DNA of 64,000 bases from Lutjanus erythropterus (GCA_020091685.1 CM034603.1:6267848-6331847), one strand, 5' to 3'. Shown: positions 34,059-45,430, numbered from the stretch's first letter. A program made the numbers and translations. The notes: generated from the letters alone by a model not told the origin.

Positions 34059-34425
34059 TTTTATCCAGTGGAAGGGAACCCTAATGGGAACTTAATCTTG
34101 TTTTATCCACTGTAAAGGCATCCTAGAAGGCATCTTAGCTTGTCTTGTCCAAAGGAACGGCACCCTAAAGGTCACTTCATATGTTTTATTTACTGGAAAG
34201 GCACCCTAGAGAGCACCTTATTACGTTTTATCCAATGGGAGGGCACTTTAACATGTTTTATCCAATGTAAAGGCACCCTAGAGGGCAGCTTATCATGTTT
34301 TGTCCCATGAAAGGGCACCCTAAAGGGCACTTTATATATTTTATTTACTGGAAGGGCATCGCAGAGGGTACTTTATTATGTTTTATCTGCCATGGAGGCA
34401 CCCTAGAGATCACCTTTGCAAAAAA
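34059..34425 (+). repeat. 42-bp minisatellite, hAT-family array without visible ends
   Basis: The anchor TTTTATCC (or TTTTATTT/TTTTGTCC) occurs at about 34059, 34101, 34143, 34183, 34226, 34256, 34298, 34339 and 34380: nine units of about 42 bp with one short unit. The body of the unit is ACTGGAAAGGCACCCTAGAG plus GGCACTTTAT. The same unit makes up the inside of the hAT-like elements at 51357-51930 and 55765-56064. A matching right shoulder (CACCTTTGCAAA) follows the last unit, but terminal inverted repeats and a target duplication are not visible, so the ends have decayed. Confidence 0.8.
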
Positions 34426-36084
34426 TTACACACAATTTGTTTGTTTAAAAATCATTAAAAAATTACACATTACATGCACACAAACTGTGTCTCTGCCGTT
34501 CTGTCAATTTGTCCAATATGAAATGATCCAAAACTTTTACCTCTCACAAATCAGCATTAGTCCTTATCCTCCATTTCTAGTCAGACTTTGACACAGTCTT
34601 TACAAAACCAATTAAAATCAAATCAAATAACAATTTAAATTAGTTATACCAACCAGCTAAAGAGAATACATTTCAAAACTGAATTCTCACACGAATAAGA
34701 GTCTCACTGGCCGACAACACTAGCTTCTGTAATCCAAATGAGACCAACCTGCTTAAGTGGAGGCATTCAGCGGTAATGCTACAAAGTGGTCTGATTGAAG
34801 GGATTTAGGTAATTGAGACGAGTAGGAAAATGATACATTAAAAGCACACTCCAGCAATCTTGCGCAAGCATCTTGAGAGGCAGGTGCATCTGAAAGCTAC
34901 TGTGAAGGACGGAAGAAAGACAAGATCCAGTGGAATATTTTACTAACAGGAAGGAAAGGCAAGGATCGATTTATAATTGCTAATTCAGAAGAGCCAATCA
35001 TAAGTAAAGGGAAATCTTAAGCAATTTCAGCTGTAAAAGCAGGGTATTATGGCATCCAGGGTCAACAGGAAATTCAATATATTGCATTTATACTTGTACG
35101 TTAAAATGACTGTCTTTTTATAACTTCCTTTTCTAATCACAGAAAATGATCTTGAACATTTAACATTTTGCTCAAAAGGCTGGAAGACAAATATTTCTCT
35201 ATCAGACCGCTCTGCACTTTTCCAGCTTCGAGAGATTAGCCCAAGGCGACCTGAGATACTGTCAACAGTAGACATCTGTGAAAATGCACCTTATCTAACC
35301 TTTTTCCTATTGACACTAGAAATGAGAGCTTGCTGCAAGTTTGCACCACAGTATTCATTTCACGTCTCAGCAGCAGAGTTTGGAAGTTCGCTCTTTTTTT
35401 TTTTTTTTTATTCCGATCTCAAAGCTAACCCAAAAAGCAGAGGGGGTAAAAAAGGACATTTAGATTTCCTTTAATCTCGCCACTCAGATTTGCGCTCTTA
35501 TTCCCAAAAGCACTTTAGAAACTGACATGCAAGCGAGTTCTTCTTTATCCATTCAGCATGGCTGCTTCGCTCCCTTGCTGTACGTGTCTGAGGTGCGGGT
35601 TCACATGAGGCGTGTGTACGAGCTATTGTCTTATTCCTCTCCGCCCTCGGGTTACAATGTGCATCCACTCAATCCTGCTGCTGCTGCAGCAGCTGATGGT
35701 GTTTCTGAGGTCTGTTAGAAGTTTACTTTTTACTTTCTTGCCTAAGTCAGGGGCAATTTAGGTAAGCAAAGTAGACTTAAAATGTGAAACCAAACTGATT
35801 ATGAAGATGCATCGCATCAAAGGCCTAAATACTGGCTTAATGGATAGTTTCTGAGAAGTTGTAACTCCAGCAGACGGAACTCATTGAGCCAATTTGCTAC
35901 AAAACTTCTTAAAGCTCACCATGAAGAACCCACAGAGAATTATCACCAAAATCTCTCACTGCTCTCATCAACCTTGTTTACTGCAGCAAAGCAGCTGTTA
36001 TTTGCAGAGAAGGCTTTAAAAACTCACTGTATACTATCCACTCAGCACCAAATGACAGACAGAACAAGTTAGAGACTAGCTGGT
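34426..36084. other. gene-free stretch; T16 run and candidate block 35320-35720
   Basis: No gene is supported. A T16 run lies at 35394-35409. 35320-35720 has balanced composition and includes an imperfect CTGCTGCTGCAGCAGCTG patch near 35677-35695. 34690-34900 is of similar complexity. The 35527-35718 frame of 63 codons ends in an alanine run made by the CTG/CAG patch. Confidence 0.35.
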
Positions 36085-36185
36085 GAACATTTGCTGGAGT
36101 ATTTAGGATCTAAATGACAAGACATGCCTCTCAGGAGCTGGTGGAGGCCAAGAAGGAGCTAAAAGAGAGTGAATAATGGATGTCG
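36085..36185 (-). repeat. teleost interspersed repeat, inverted short copy
   Basis: The phrase TTTGCTGGAGTATTTAGGAT ... CTCAGGAGCTGGTGGAGGCC ... GGAGCTAAAAGAGAGTGAAT is the reverse complement of the core at about 23830-23930 and matches the same percomorph family. It is only about 100 bp long. Confidence 0.6.
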
Positions 36186-36654
36186 CTTGGCTGTTGGATG
36201 TATGAATTAGCAATGGTTTACTAACATGTTCATCATTCAACATATCCTTGTACCTAAATAAGAGAATGGGTCAATTGGCAATGACTCTCAAAATGACATA
36301 TGACTGTTTAAGCCTACCAGCAAACAGCTGTAGCAGTAACATAAGTCACATGACGTTAAACAGGTGCTTTGGTTAGGTTAAGGCATTAAACTACTTTCCC
36401 AGGTTTAAAAAAAGTTTGCCGTTTTTGGTTAGAAAAAGTACATACAGAAATCATGCAAGTAATGAAACTTGACTAGCTTAAAGTTTTAAATAATTCGATG
36501 TTGACTTTTGGTTTCACAGGGACATAAAGTCCAGTCTCCTGGATGAAAGTCTCATGTTTGTTTGACCCATCCATCAACCTCGAGCAGTCCACACTTGCTC
36601 CTTGCTTTGCTCTGCACGTCTATACCATCACTGTTTAATAATAATAAGGGAAAT
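36186..36654. other. gene-free stretch
   Basis: AT-rich unique DNA, with GGTTAGGTTAAGGC near 36371 as a possible scrap of a repeat of the type seen at 45288. No gene. Confidence 0.4.
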
Positions 36655-37500
36655 ACAACTGCAACCCACTCACTACACATTGTTAAACAGTTTTTAAAAA
36701 ATGCCTCGGTATTCAAAACATCTCTATAGTACTCACCTTTAGTAAACAATCACCTTTTTCAACCATCTTTTTTTAGATAAAAGCTTCCAAATTTGGTATG
36801 ACAAGAGTATACATGGCATCAGGGATCTGTATATTAATAACACTTTTGCCAACTTTCAATAACTATCTAGAAAACTTGAAGTGACCTATAATTTTTCCAG
36901 TATTTACAAATAAGGAACTTTGTAGCCAGAAAAAAGTTTGCTAATTTTCCAACTATCCCCCCATTATCAAGCCTGGATTCTTTGTTAAAGGTCAAGTATG
37001 ACAAATAAGGGCAGGGTCTCAATGATCTAAACTCAGATTATGGATTGAATATAATCCCTCTTTATCCCGTCTTTGAGAACGATGGGAAGCGGAGAGTCCA
37101 ACTGTCAGATAAGGAATGGGACATGGCTCTTTCCAGGATATGCTCAAGGCATACCTTAATACATTCCAAAGTACAACATGCAAGAATATTTACAGTGTGA
37201 CAGCTCACATACTTTGGTCTTGCTGAAAACTTGGCCCTTTCTGCACATCCTGTTTGGACACTATTTCCAATGCATATGGCTGTAATATAAAACCTTCTGC
37301 TATTATTAGCGTTTTCATTGTACTCTCAGTTCCATGTGATTTTAATATCCCTGCTCACCTACAGAAGGTCATTCCTTTTTCTTCCATATTAGCTAGACTT
37401 TCTGTTTGAATAGAAGGATGTAACCCCTCCATCACACAAACAGTGGATCGGGACTGTGCTGCAGAACATCAAGCTGGAAAAAAATAAGCAGCTACACTAA
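36655..37500 (+). mobile_element. L1/Tx1-like LINE ORF2 C-terminal fragment
   Basis: Translated in shifting + frames, the stretch keeps recognisable phrases of the C-terminal ORF2 region of teleost L1/Tx1 elements. SKQSPFSTIFF is near 36740. DLYINNTFANF is at about 36823-36855, followed by an in-frame stop. YLQIRNF-like text is near 36905. ICSRHTLIHSKVQH is at about 37140-37180 and HILWSC-like text near 37210 (HTLWSCP is typical). A C-terminal WIGTVLQNIKLEKNK is near 37450-37485, where WIRDV...LQLEKIR is usual. Stops and frameshifts make it non-functional, and no ORF1, endonuclease or catalytic reverse-transcriptase motifs are present. It is a 5'-truncated relic of the element's terminal part. 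No poly(A) tail or target duplication is clear. Confidence 0.75.
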
Positions 37501-39319
37501 GATTTTGTAAAAGCAGGGACCCATTAATAAACTAGAGCCAGTTTACCTGAACTATGAACTTATGCTTGAATGCACTATGGAGTACTTGTTTTGTTTTGTG
37601 CTTTTTTTCGCTGTTGTTGGTTTAATTTTTAATTTTTTGTTGGCCTTTTTTTCACATATTTGTAACTCAAAAGACAAAAGACCAAAGACTAAAGAGAACA
37701 GTCAATAACGTTGTCAGCCACTGTAAAACTGAGCTCAAATTAGAGCTGTATGTATGTATTTCACACGCATTGTGTGTACATACAGACTCTCGTCTTCAAA
37801 TTCAAGTCCAGTACGTATACATATAACATTTCCCATGAATCTGCTGTGTGTGTGGCTGGGTGCTGGACAAGGAAAATCAAACAAAACCGGTGTAAAATCT
37901 TTTTAGAGAGGTAAATGCATTAAATAACTATTGCATAAAACATGCGTTCCATAAATAGTAGCAACTGTCTTGGTTTTGTGCGTTCAAAGCCTTGTGAGAA
38001 GCTCTGACTGACGAGTCGGCTGTTAGAGAACATTGCCATGTTACTGAGAAACCAAACCGTGACACTAACAATGCAAATTTGAAAGCTTCTCATGCGTTTT
38101 AGTTAATCGGTCTACAACCTTCAAAAACTCTGGTAGGATTTGTAGCCATTTGATACAACTGCTGACATTAGGGCTTCTAATCTTGCGAGTCCTGTGATAT
38201 GTGATTCCAGTCAGAGAGCGGCGATGGATGTCAGCCGGGCCTCTCTTTGCTGTAAGTGCTGGGCTATATCTGCAGTCTCTGTAATCCTCCACACACCACA
38301 GGACAGATCAGGACCTTGTAGATGGCAGTAAACATCAAGCACGTTTGATATTCTCAGAGCGGCTGCAGAATTGATTGTTGTGGTTAAGTCTGAATCTGGA
38401 CTGTAAATGTCTCAGAAATGTTAGGGCTAAACTATCATCCACTTGTTGACTGGCGGTATAGCGGCCCACCTCGTTACTGCTCTGTCTCTTTGCTCTGTGC
38501 TGCTCCCGTCATCTCCCTTCCCTCTTTGTCTAAATGTTACGTTCAAATAGTGTTTCTTTTTCAAATAAGTCTCAGTGTTGTGAAATGTTTAAAGCTGAAC
38601 TTCGTAGGCGCTGCTTTTCCACACCCCCAGTAGAGCACCCAAGGTTGAGAACTTCATTACCAGACAGAGAAACGTGTAGCACGATTTTGATGTCCCCATC
38701 TGATTACATTTGACATTTCCCTCCGCAGTGTCAAAACAGACAGGATTTTGATGGATGTCTATGGCAAGCACTTTTTTTTTTCCTATAATCAGAAGCAGTG
38801 ATAGCAGTCGTAGATATCAACAGTTGCTTTTTGCCTGGTTAGAATTCAAAGCCAACATATCCATAGTCGCAGCCCGTCCTCACCAGAAAACTGCACGTGT
38901 TGTTCAGTTCAGTTTGTATAAATATTACATAAAACATGTATAGACATATATATCTATGTTTGGAGGAACGTGTTTAACAAAGCGATCCAATTTTTCATCA
39001 CCTGCTTCTCCTCTGTTGTACTTGCACTCCTCTGTTTAGACCTGGAACCACAGAGCCCGTGCAGAAGTGCTCCGTTGGTTTATGAAGCGTGGTTCCCGGG
39101 GGAATGTACCAAGCATGCTGGAGCCGGGGGTGGTGTTTTTGGTTTACCCCTAAGTAATGCTAATTTAACTGCCTTTTTGCAATAATTATTTGCCTGAAAT
39201 GTGTTTTAGTATGTTTGGTTTTTCAAATATAAATGGTTGGATGGCTTGTGGACCAGTTGTAAATCTCCTGGGGGATAACTGATTATCACACAGGACTTTC
39301 TCCCAGGAGAGGCTCAGAA
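37501..39319. other. gene-free stretch; candidate non-coding block 37900-38330
   Basis: Mostly AT-rich unique DNA. 37900-38330 is somewhat more complex, with CpGs. No supported gene. The 38418-38633 frame of 71 codons has no known domain and no splice context. Confidence 0.35.
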
Positions 39320-39405
39320 ATGTAATTAGCACTTTTATTATATGTACAGACCTTTGAGGCATGGTTTGTGATATTGAGCTATAAAAAACTTTGACTTGAC
39401 TTAAA
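39320..39405 (+). repeat. LINE-type 3' tail remnant
   Basis: GTACAGACCTTTGAGGC..GATATTGAGCTATAAAAAAC..TTTGACTTGACTT follows the order of fish LINE tails (GTACAGCACTTTG ... TGTGCTATATAAATAAAC, then a short TTGAC tandem). Only the tail is present. Confidence 0.4.
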
Positions 39406-40200
39406 GTGTTGATTCCATTTGTCACAATAATTTTTCAACATGTGGAAATTCACTCTGTAATCCTTACCAGTAAAACAAGGGATTCCTGATACTGTACCTG
39501 TATATCTGTCAATTTTTATTTAATTTCTTAAACCACCATTTTGACATGTCAGCATGGCATTTGACATGTCGAAATGTCAGTTTCACAAATGAAAACTGAA
39601 TAACTACTAGTCAGCCCCACTGATTAAATGTTGAAAGGTCTTGCCGTAACATGCCTGCTTTTGTAACCTTTTGCACATGTTATTTCTTTGTTATTATTTT
39701 ATTTTTTAACCTCAGTACTCTTTGAGAGCGGAAGAACATTACCGGTCAATCCAATTTTGTACCAAGCACATTTATACCACAAGACTTCTGTATCTCTTTA
39801 TTATGTGTTAGCCTCGATAATGAAGCCCATTTGTCACACACATTACTTACACATTACTGCTCTGTTGCTGATTTCTTTCCTGCCAGGACAAAGAGAAAAA
39901 GTCTAACTCGGAAATGTTGAAATGTCTAATGGTTCACATTAGATGCAAATTGCTCTAATTTAGCCCCAGTCCATTTATAGCTAAGAGGAAGATGGGGTTT
40001 CTCAGTGGGTAGGAAGGAAACTAGAGGTTTTTTTAGAGAGGTAACATTAAATCTATCACAGTTTATCCCAGCATATGTGTGGTGTTTGGATTAAGTTGCC
40101 CGCATTCACTGTTAATGTTGATGTATATATGCTGTGGTTTGAGCAATTACTGGCTAAGTCTCACTCATTTGGTGGTTTCAGCAACCAACTGAGTACCACT
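39406..40200. other. gene-free stretch
   Basis: AT-rich unique sequence without a recognised gene or repeat. A 72-codon frame at 39688 has no known domain. Confidence 0.45.
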
Positions 40201-40204
40201 CTCT

Positions 40205-40395
40205 TCACCCTCCCCTTCCAAGCTTGTAGGGGAATCACCATAGGGTGGCCACGAAACTCGTGAAAGGACTTATCTGGAGCCAGTGTTTGGTTTGTCCATT
40301 CTGGTCTAAAGTAGAAAAAAGAGGGTTGAACAACGTGGACTATGTGGGAAAGGACCTGCACCCTTGTAACAGCTCATTCTAAGGTAACTTACACA
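40205..40395. repeat. teleost interspersed repeat ('CCATTCTGGGCTACTGTAGAA' family)
   Basis: The order AGCCAGTGTTTGGTTTGTCC, ATTCTGGTCTAAAGTAGAAA, TGAACAACGTGGACT, GGACCTGCACCC, AGCTCATTCTAAGGTAAC corresponds to a repeat that I recall as abundant in percomorph genomes (GTTTGTCCGTTCTGGGCTACTGTAGAAACATGG ... GGGCTCATTCTAAGGTAAC). Class is unknown. Confidence 0.6.
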
Positions 40396-40409
40396 GCCCT
40401 GAAGTATGT

Positions 40410-40640
40410 AACTGAAAACTGTACAGCCATGTCAGTGGCTCTGTGAGGCTGTACTACTTTGGCACAGTGGTGCTAATGTGCTGGTTTCTAACACATAGGC
40501 CTATAATGTCTACTATGTTCACCATTGTGGTTTATGTTAACTAATATTTGCTAATTAGCACCAAATCGAAATTACAGCTGAGGCTGAGGGAAATGTCAAA
40601 AGTTGTGCAGATATATGGTCATACATTAAATTGCTATGAC
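40410..40640. repeat. teleost interspersed repeat ('GAGGCTGTACTTTGGCACAGTGGTGCT' family)
   Basis: The phrases 'GAGGCTGTACTACTTTGGCA', 'CAGTGGTGCTAATGTGCT', 'ATTTGCTAATTAGCACCAAA' and 'ACAGCTGAGGCTGAGGG' follow the order of a high-copy percomorph repeat. The copy is diverged and shortened in its middle (loss of the usual GCTAACATGCTAACA part). Confidence 0.65.
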
Positions 40641-40995
40641 AACAGCAGCACATGTAGATGGCAGCTCCTTCAAATTTTTCAACTTTTCTCTTTTAAGCAT
40701 AATTTTTTCAGCATTATTGCAGAAATACACATTGACTGACAGAAATACACCCGAAGGGATTGGAAAATGACGAGTGAAATTTGATTTAAAGAGCAGTGGA
40801 CAATAAAGTTGGCATCTTTCAACCAGTCAGATCAGCTGGATGCACCACCACCGTGGACCACCCATCCAGGAGGAAAGAAGGTGAGCAGGGTTTAGAGCCA
40901 TGCTAACCTAGAGAGGACCTAAGGCTGCTCCTGGCTAATGTCTGGTCAAGAAAATGAAACAGTTGAAATGCAACTCAGGCTGGACAAGCCATGAG
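40641..40995. repeat. interspersed repeat, copy 1 of a window pair
   Basis: A colinear run of shared phrases with 56765-57050: AGCATGTAGCTCCTT versus CACATGTAGATGGCAGCTCCTT, AAAGAGCAGTGGA, GACCACCCATCCAGGAGG versus GACCACCCCAGGAGG, and a final TCTGGTCAAGAAAAT versus TCCGGTCAAGAAAAT. Both copies run in the same direction about 16 kb apart. Ends were not defined and class is unknown. Confidence 0.55.
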
Positions 40996-41984
40996 AAAAC
41001 CAGAGACATTTGTGCCATGTCTTACATACATCCACAACATTCTGGATCAAACTGATGCATTTAGACTCTGTGTTTACATCAATGATGCTTGGTGCTCAAA
41101 CACAGTCGCAGTTGCTGGACACTGTTTCCCAGGTGTCAAACTTTTAATGTGAAGATGTAGTGTAGTGTAGTGACAAGATGGTGATAATAATATGATCACA
41201 AGTCTTGTTTCACTGTCTAACCCTCTGGTTCATCAAGGTATCAGCATCATTTATTGTCATGACAAAACAAAGTATGGGGCACACTGAAATTCTCAGTGAC
41301 TTGAATAAAAAGTCAGAGGAATTGGCAAGTTATTAGGATTCACCACCACGGATACAAGAACATCAGACAGAAGAACTTTAGCAGAAATGTATCATGTTTT
41401 TATGCTAATTCAATCACTCAGTACATTGGTGAACCCACAGAAATGAAAATGAACTCATACATGCTCTTCTGATCACAGTATCAGATGGAGATCTGCATTG
41501 GCTGAATTGATTGAAAAAAGTTCAAAGAATTCAATTTCAAATGCAACAGACTTAGTCCAAGGTCTTATTAAGTTAATATTAATAAGGTAAGGTAATTTTC
41601 TTTCAGTCTTACCTTGTCAAAGATAGACTCTGACAGTAATGTCTAGAATTAATTCTAATACACCAGCATGCATGGTTAATTTAAGGAAAGATCAGCAAAA
41701 AGATGAAAAGGAGGCAAGTATAGAAAAGTTCTTCATATTGAACAAAAAGGAGGACACAGCAAAAGAGGGTGAACAAAGACATGATGAGATGGCTGAAGGT
41801 GCCACAACAAATCAAACCAACAAAACTTCTGAAAGTATGAATGGCACTTTGCCTTAAAGGTGGTGTTTACAACATTATCATCCTGTAGAGGTCACTGTAG
41901 ACCACCAGCATCTCAGACCAAAACTAATGCACACTTCATTTAATTAATAAAGCTGGGGGGGCAGTCATCTGAACACACACTGCT
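40996..41984. other. gene-free stretch
   Basis: AT-rich unique sequence with no supported gene. The 72-codon frame at 41639 is Lys/Glu-rich and matches nothing I recognise. Confidence 0.45.
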
Positions 41985-42790
41985 CACAAAACTCAGATCA
42001 AAGTGTCAAACTAGGGATTATGTTACTATACTGACCAATGTGGCTGCCATCTGGGCTCTGGTTTCCAACAGAGACTCCCAAAACTCAGACTAAAGTGTGA
42101 CATGAGATAGTGCTGATCAAGTTTGGCTCAAGATTTTGTTACTAAACTGCCTATTTCTCACTTAAACTGTTTTCAGAAACATAACTGAGTGTCTGTTTGG
42201 CTTTAATATGAGATATTGTCACCAGGCAGCCACCTTTTTGGTTCTGGTTTACAACGGAGACCTACAAAACTCAGATGAAAGTCTAAAAATAGGCAGCACT
42301 GATCAAATATGGATCAAGATTATGTTACTACTGTGCATATTTCTACCTAAAACATATTTTAGTGTACTGTTTACCTGTAATAGATGATACTGAGACCAAG
42401 TGGCCGCCATTTTGGCTCTGGTTTCCAACAGAGACTCCTTAAACTTAAATGAAACTATGGAACTAGGCGGTGCTGATCAAATATGGATCAAGCTTTTGTT
42501 AATACATTGCTAATTTCATGCTTAAAATGTTTTCAGAAACATTTTAGTGACTGTTAATCTGTAATAAAAGACATTGAGACCAGGCGTCCGCCATTTTGGC
42601 TCTGTTTTCCAGCAGAGACTCCCAAAACTCAGATCAAACTGTCAAACTAGGCAACTTTGATCAAAAATGGCTCAACATTCTGTTACTGCATTGCCTATTT
42701 CTCATCTAAAACGTTTTCAGATGCATATTTTGGTGACCTGTTTAGCTGTAATATGAGAAAGTTACTCACCAGGCCGCCATGTTGAAAACA
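41985..42790 (+). repeat. ~180-bp tandem array, about 4.5 units
   Basis: The anchor AAACTCAGAT (or variants) occurs at about 41988, 42079, 42265, 42441 and 42616. The full-length intervals are 186, 176 and 175 bp. The first unit is internally deleted to about 91 bp. Each unit has CAAATATGGATCAAG, GTTACTA, TTTTCAGAAACAT and a CCGCCATTTTGGCTCTGGTT box, then TTCCAACAGAGACTCC. The last unit ends at GGCCGCCATGTTG. The units are similar but not identical. Fish copies of this unit occur singly too, so this array may have grown inside one repeat insertion. Confidence 0.8.
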
Positions 42791-44540
42791 GACATGGAGG
42801 ACAGACAGAAACTCGCATGCAGGTGTACACGCACATGCAAGCACACTGTATACTGCATCTGTAAAAGATTTACTCAGAAATATGCCAAGGTCAAAAGGTA
42901 CAGCCTAACCCACGTCACATCTGGGGTCCTGGGCTTGGTGTGTGCTACTGCTGCTTAAATTAACAGTACTGTTTCAGTTTCATTCACATGGATTAAGAAA
43001 CATGGAGAGTCGCTAATAGAGCAGTCTTCCACTTTGCCTGTCTCTTTAGCTTGAGCAGTATGTACCAGGCTTACAGAGTCCCACCGCTATTTATTTGGAT
43101 CAATAACACATGTATTGGCTTTTCTTCTGGGGTTGCACTTTGCGGGTCGATATAACAATACTTCTGCGTGGTGCTCTGAATTAATTACACAGACTAGCAT
43201 GCGTAGCGCACCTAATTCCTACAGTAAAGATCTAAGGCTGGAAATGTTTCTTTAGCAAAGTCATTTATTTCTGCAGTCGGCAAAAGTTGCTCGATAGTGC
43301 CTGTCAAGAGTGGTGGAGCTTTTGCAGTGTTTGTTCGTGTGGAGAGTACACGCTCTTTGCTCTCTGGTCTCTGAGTGCAGCAGAAAGTTTTGAGAAATAC
43401 CTTTTGCTCTCAGCACCTTTGAGGAGGAAAACTATTGCGCGGCTGCTCATGGGGCCTTATCAGAAATCAGTGAGAGGCTGTTTTTTTCTGCATCGCAGAC
43501 AAGAGGAAGGGAGAAATTGATCACCTAAACTATTCCCAGGGCTCAGATTTAAGCAGCTTTAAGAGGGGTTTTCTGTCATAGCTGCTTATTTCCCACTATG
43601 CAAACATCGGAACTCCTCCTCAGGCTCTTTAGAATTGCCAAAGCCATTTGACGAATCATTTTCTCCAAGTGATATGCTTGTAAAGTGGCTGTGTGCTTGG
43701 GCTTTCATTCCACTCTAATAACACCGAGCTGAGCTGAACTGATCAGGGATGAGATGAGAAAATAGATTGGGCCACGCTGAGCTCGGTGATGGCCTCACAT
43801 AAAATGGCTGCTGTGGTGAAGAGGGTGGACACGACTAAGTAAAATCAGGTCAGTCACACTGTAATGGACAAAAAAACAGCGTTCCGGCTAAGCTGTACAG
43901 CTGGTAACTGTATCTACAGTACTGCATGCACATTCAATTTGTCTAGCATCTCAGATTATGTGCATGAAGTACAGATATTCATCTTTATGCTGATTTGCCA
44001 AAAGCACATTTTTGGGGATGTAAAAAACCAGCTGAAGCAATTGGTCTCACGCAAAAACATTCTCACAACCTTACCCTAAAACCTGTATTATTTTTCTGTG
44101 AGGCTTTCTTGCTTGTACAAGCCAGATCCAATAAAGATTCTTTACTGCACAGACTTGGCAAGAACTCTTAGTTTCTACTTGATGAATATCCGTTAATGAG
44201 CAGGTACGCATTTGTGAGATTTGATCATTAATATCATAGACAGCCCCAAATATACAGCTACCTGTTCTGCTCTAACTTTGTCATGTGAAAAGACGGATTT
44301 CACACCACGAAGCTCGAAGTCCCGCAGTCACATCATTTTATGCCTTTTAAAACTGATTATTGATTGCCCCCCCCCCCCCCCCAAAAAAAAAAAAAAGCCT
44401 ATTGAACCTACATAATATCGGAAGAAATGCAGATACCAACACTGTCTTTGGACTTTTCTTGTCAGTTTTAAGTGGTTTACTTGAGAAAATAAGCTTTATG
44501 TTAATTATAAACAGTCAATAATTCATAAGGATAAATTGTA
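42791..44540. other. gene-free stretch; candidate conserved block 43020-43800
   Basis: 43020-43800 is complex, with CpGs and few low-complexity tracts, including CAATAACACATGTATTGG and GAATTAATTACACA, so it is a candidate regulatory block. The 77-codon frame at 43287-43520 lies inside it but has no splice support or recognised domain. The rest includes a C16A14 tract. Confidence 0.35.
44367..44396 (+). repeat. C16A14 homopolymer junction
   Basis: Sixteen C residues followed directly by fourteen A residues. The minus strand is T14G16. It may fold as an i-motif or quadruplex and is a likely assembly error zone. Confidence 0.9.
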
Positions 44541-44544
44541 TCTC

Positions 44545-44775
44545 TGGTCAAGGCAGCCTGCCAACCCAGAGCCCAGTTCTGGTCAAGGTTACTGCCTGTT
44601 AATAAAAAGAAGGTTTTTCTCACCACTGTGGCCAAGTGCTTGTTCATGATGGGAATTGTTGAGTCTCTGTAAATAATATTACAAAGAGCACAGTTCAAAC
44701 CTGCTCTATATTAAAAGAGCCTTGAGATACCTCTTGTTTTAATTTGGTGCTATATAAATGTAAGACTGACTTGGT
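44545..44775 (+). repeat. teleost interspersed repeat, LINE-like tail ('GGTTACTGCCTGTTAAAAAGAAGT' family)
   Basis: The order AGGTTACTGCCTGTTAATAA, CACTGTGGCCAAGTGCTTG, CTGTAAATAATATTACAAAG, AAACCTGCTCTAT and GGTGCTATATAAATGTAAGA is the order of a very common fish repeat (TTTCTGCCTGTTAAAAGGAAGTTTTTCC ... TCTGTAAATAATATTACAGAG ... GCGCTATATAAATAAAATTGAATTG). Its typical end microsatellite is reduced here. Confidence 0.7.
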
Positions 44776-45287
44776 TTGGCTAGGTGCCCATTTATGTGCA
44801 AATAATATTTATACTGAAACCAATACCTGTGCTAATTAGTTACCTTTATCATGGGTTTATTTAAATACATTTTTATTGTCCATCCTGAAAAGATTTAGCT
44901 ACTGCTCTAGGAAAAAAAGTAAAGTAAATTCAGCAAAGGTCCCCAGCCAGCTTTTTATTGATATGGTGACTGCAAATTTGACATGCATTAGGGGTTTTGG
45001 TGTAAAATCAGCACATGTAGATTTGTGCAACAGGTCTGCTCAAGAATTTCGTTAACATCTAAGCGAAAATCCTGGAACAAAATGTGAATGCATATAGTGT
45101 GTAGACTTTGAAATTGCAGTAACAGTACGTACGCCAAACTCCAAATTAGCACACAGGTGGGGTGAAAATTTCAGGTGACGTTGCATAAAGAGCAAGGAAG
45201 TCTGGGTATGGAGAAGGTGGGGTGGGTGGAAAAAAAGGAACCCAGGGTTTGTGTCCCATGTGAAAGCAAAAGTCATTTTAAGTTTTA
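44776..45287. other. gene-free stretch
   Basis: AT-rich unique DNA with no supported gene. Confidence 0.45.
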
Positions 45288-45430
45288 AGTTACAAAACAG
45301 TGTGACTTACGTAACATAATGTGCTAATTTTAACCAAAAAGACATGATCTTTTCTTAAATCTAACCAAGTAATTTCCTAAACTTAACCAAACTGTGACCG
45401 TTTCATAACATTAATGAAGTGGGGTGTTTT
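45288..45430. repeat. teleost interspersed repeat ('AAACCTAACCAAGT' family)
   Basis: AAGTTACAAAACA, then 'CTTAAATCTAACCAAGTAAT', then 'CTTAACCAAACTGTGACCGT' and TTCATAACATTAATG follow the order of a common fish repeat that reads CCTAAACCTAACCAAGTAGTTTTGTTGCCTAAACCTAACCAAACTGCGACCGTTTC. Class is unknown. Confidence 0.55.

Noticed and set aside
14262..42790. Regular repeats as a possible CRISPR array
   Set aside because: The tandem arrays have diverged units of 42, 56, 70 and 180 bp without constant repeats separated by unique spacers, and the genome is that of a vertebrate.
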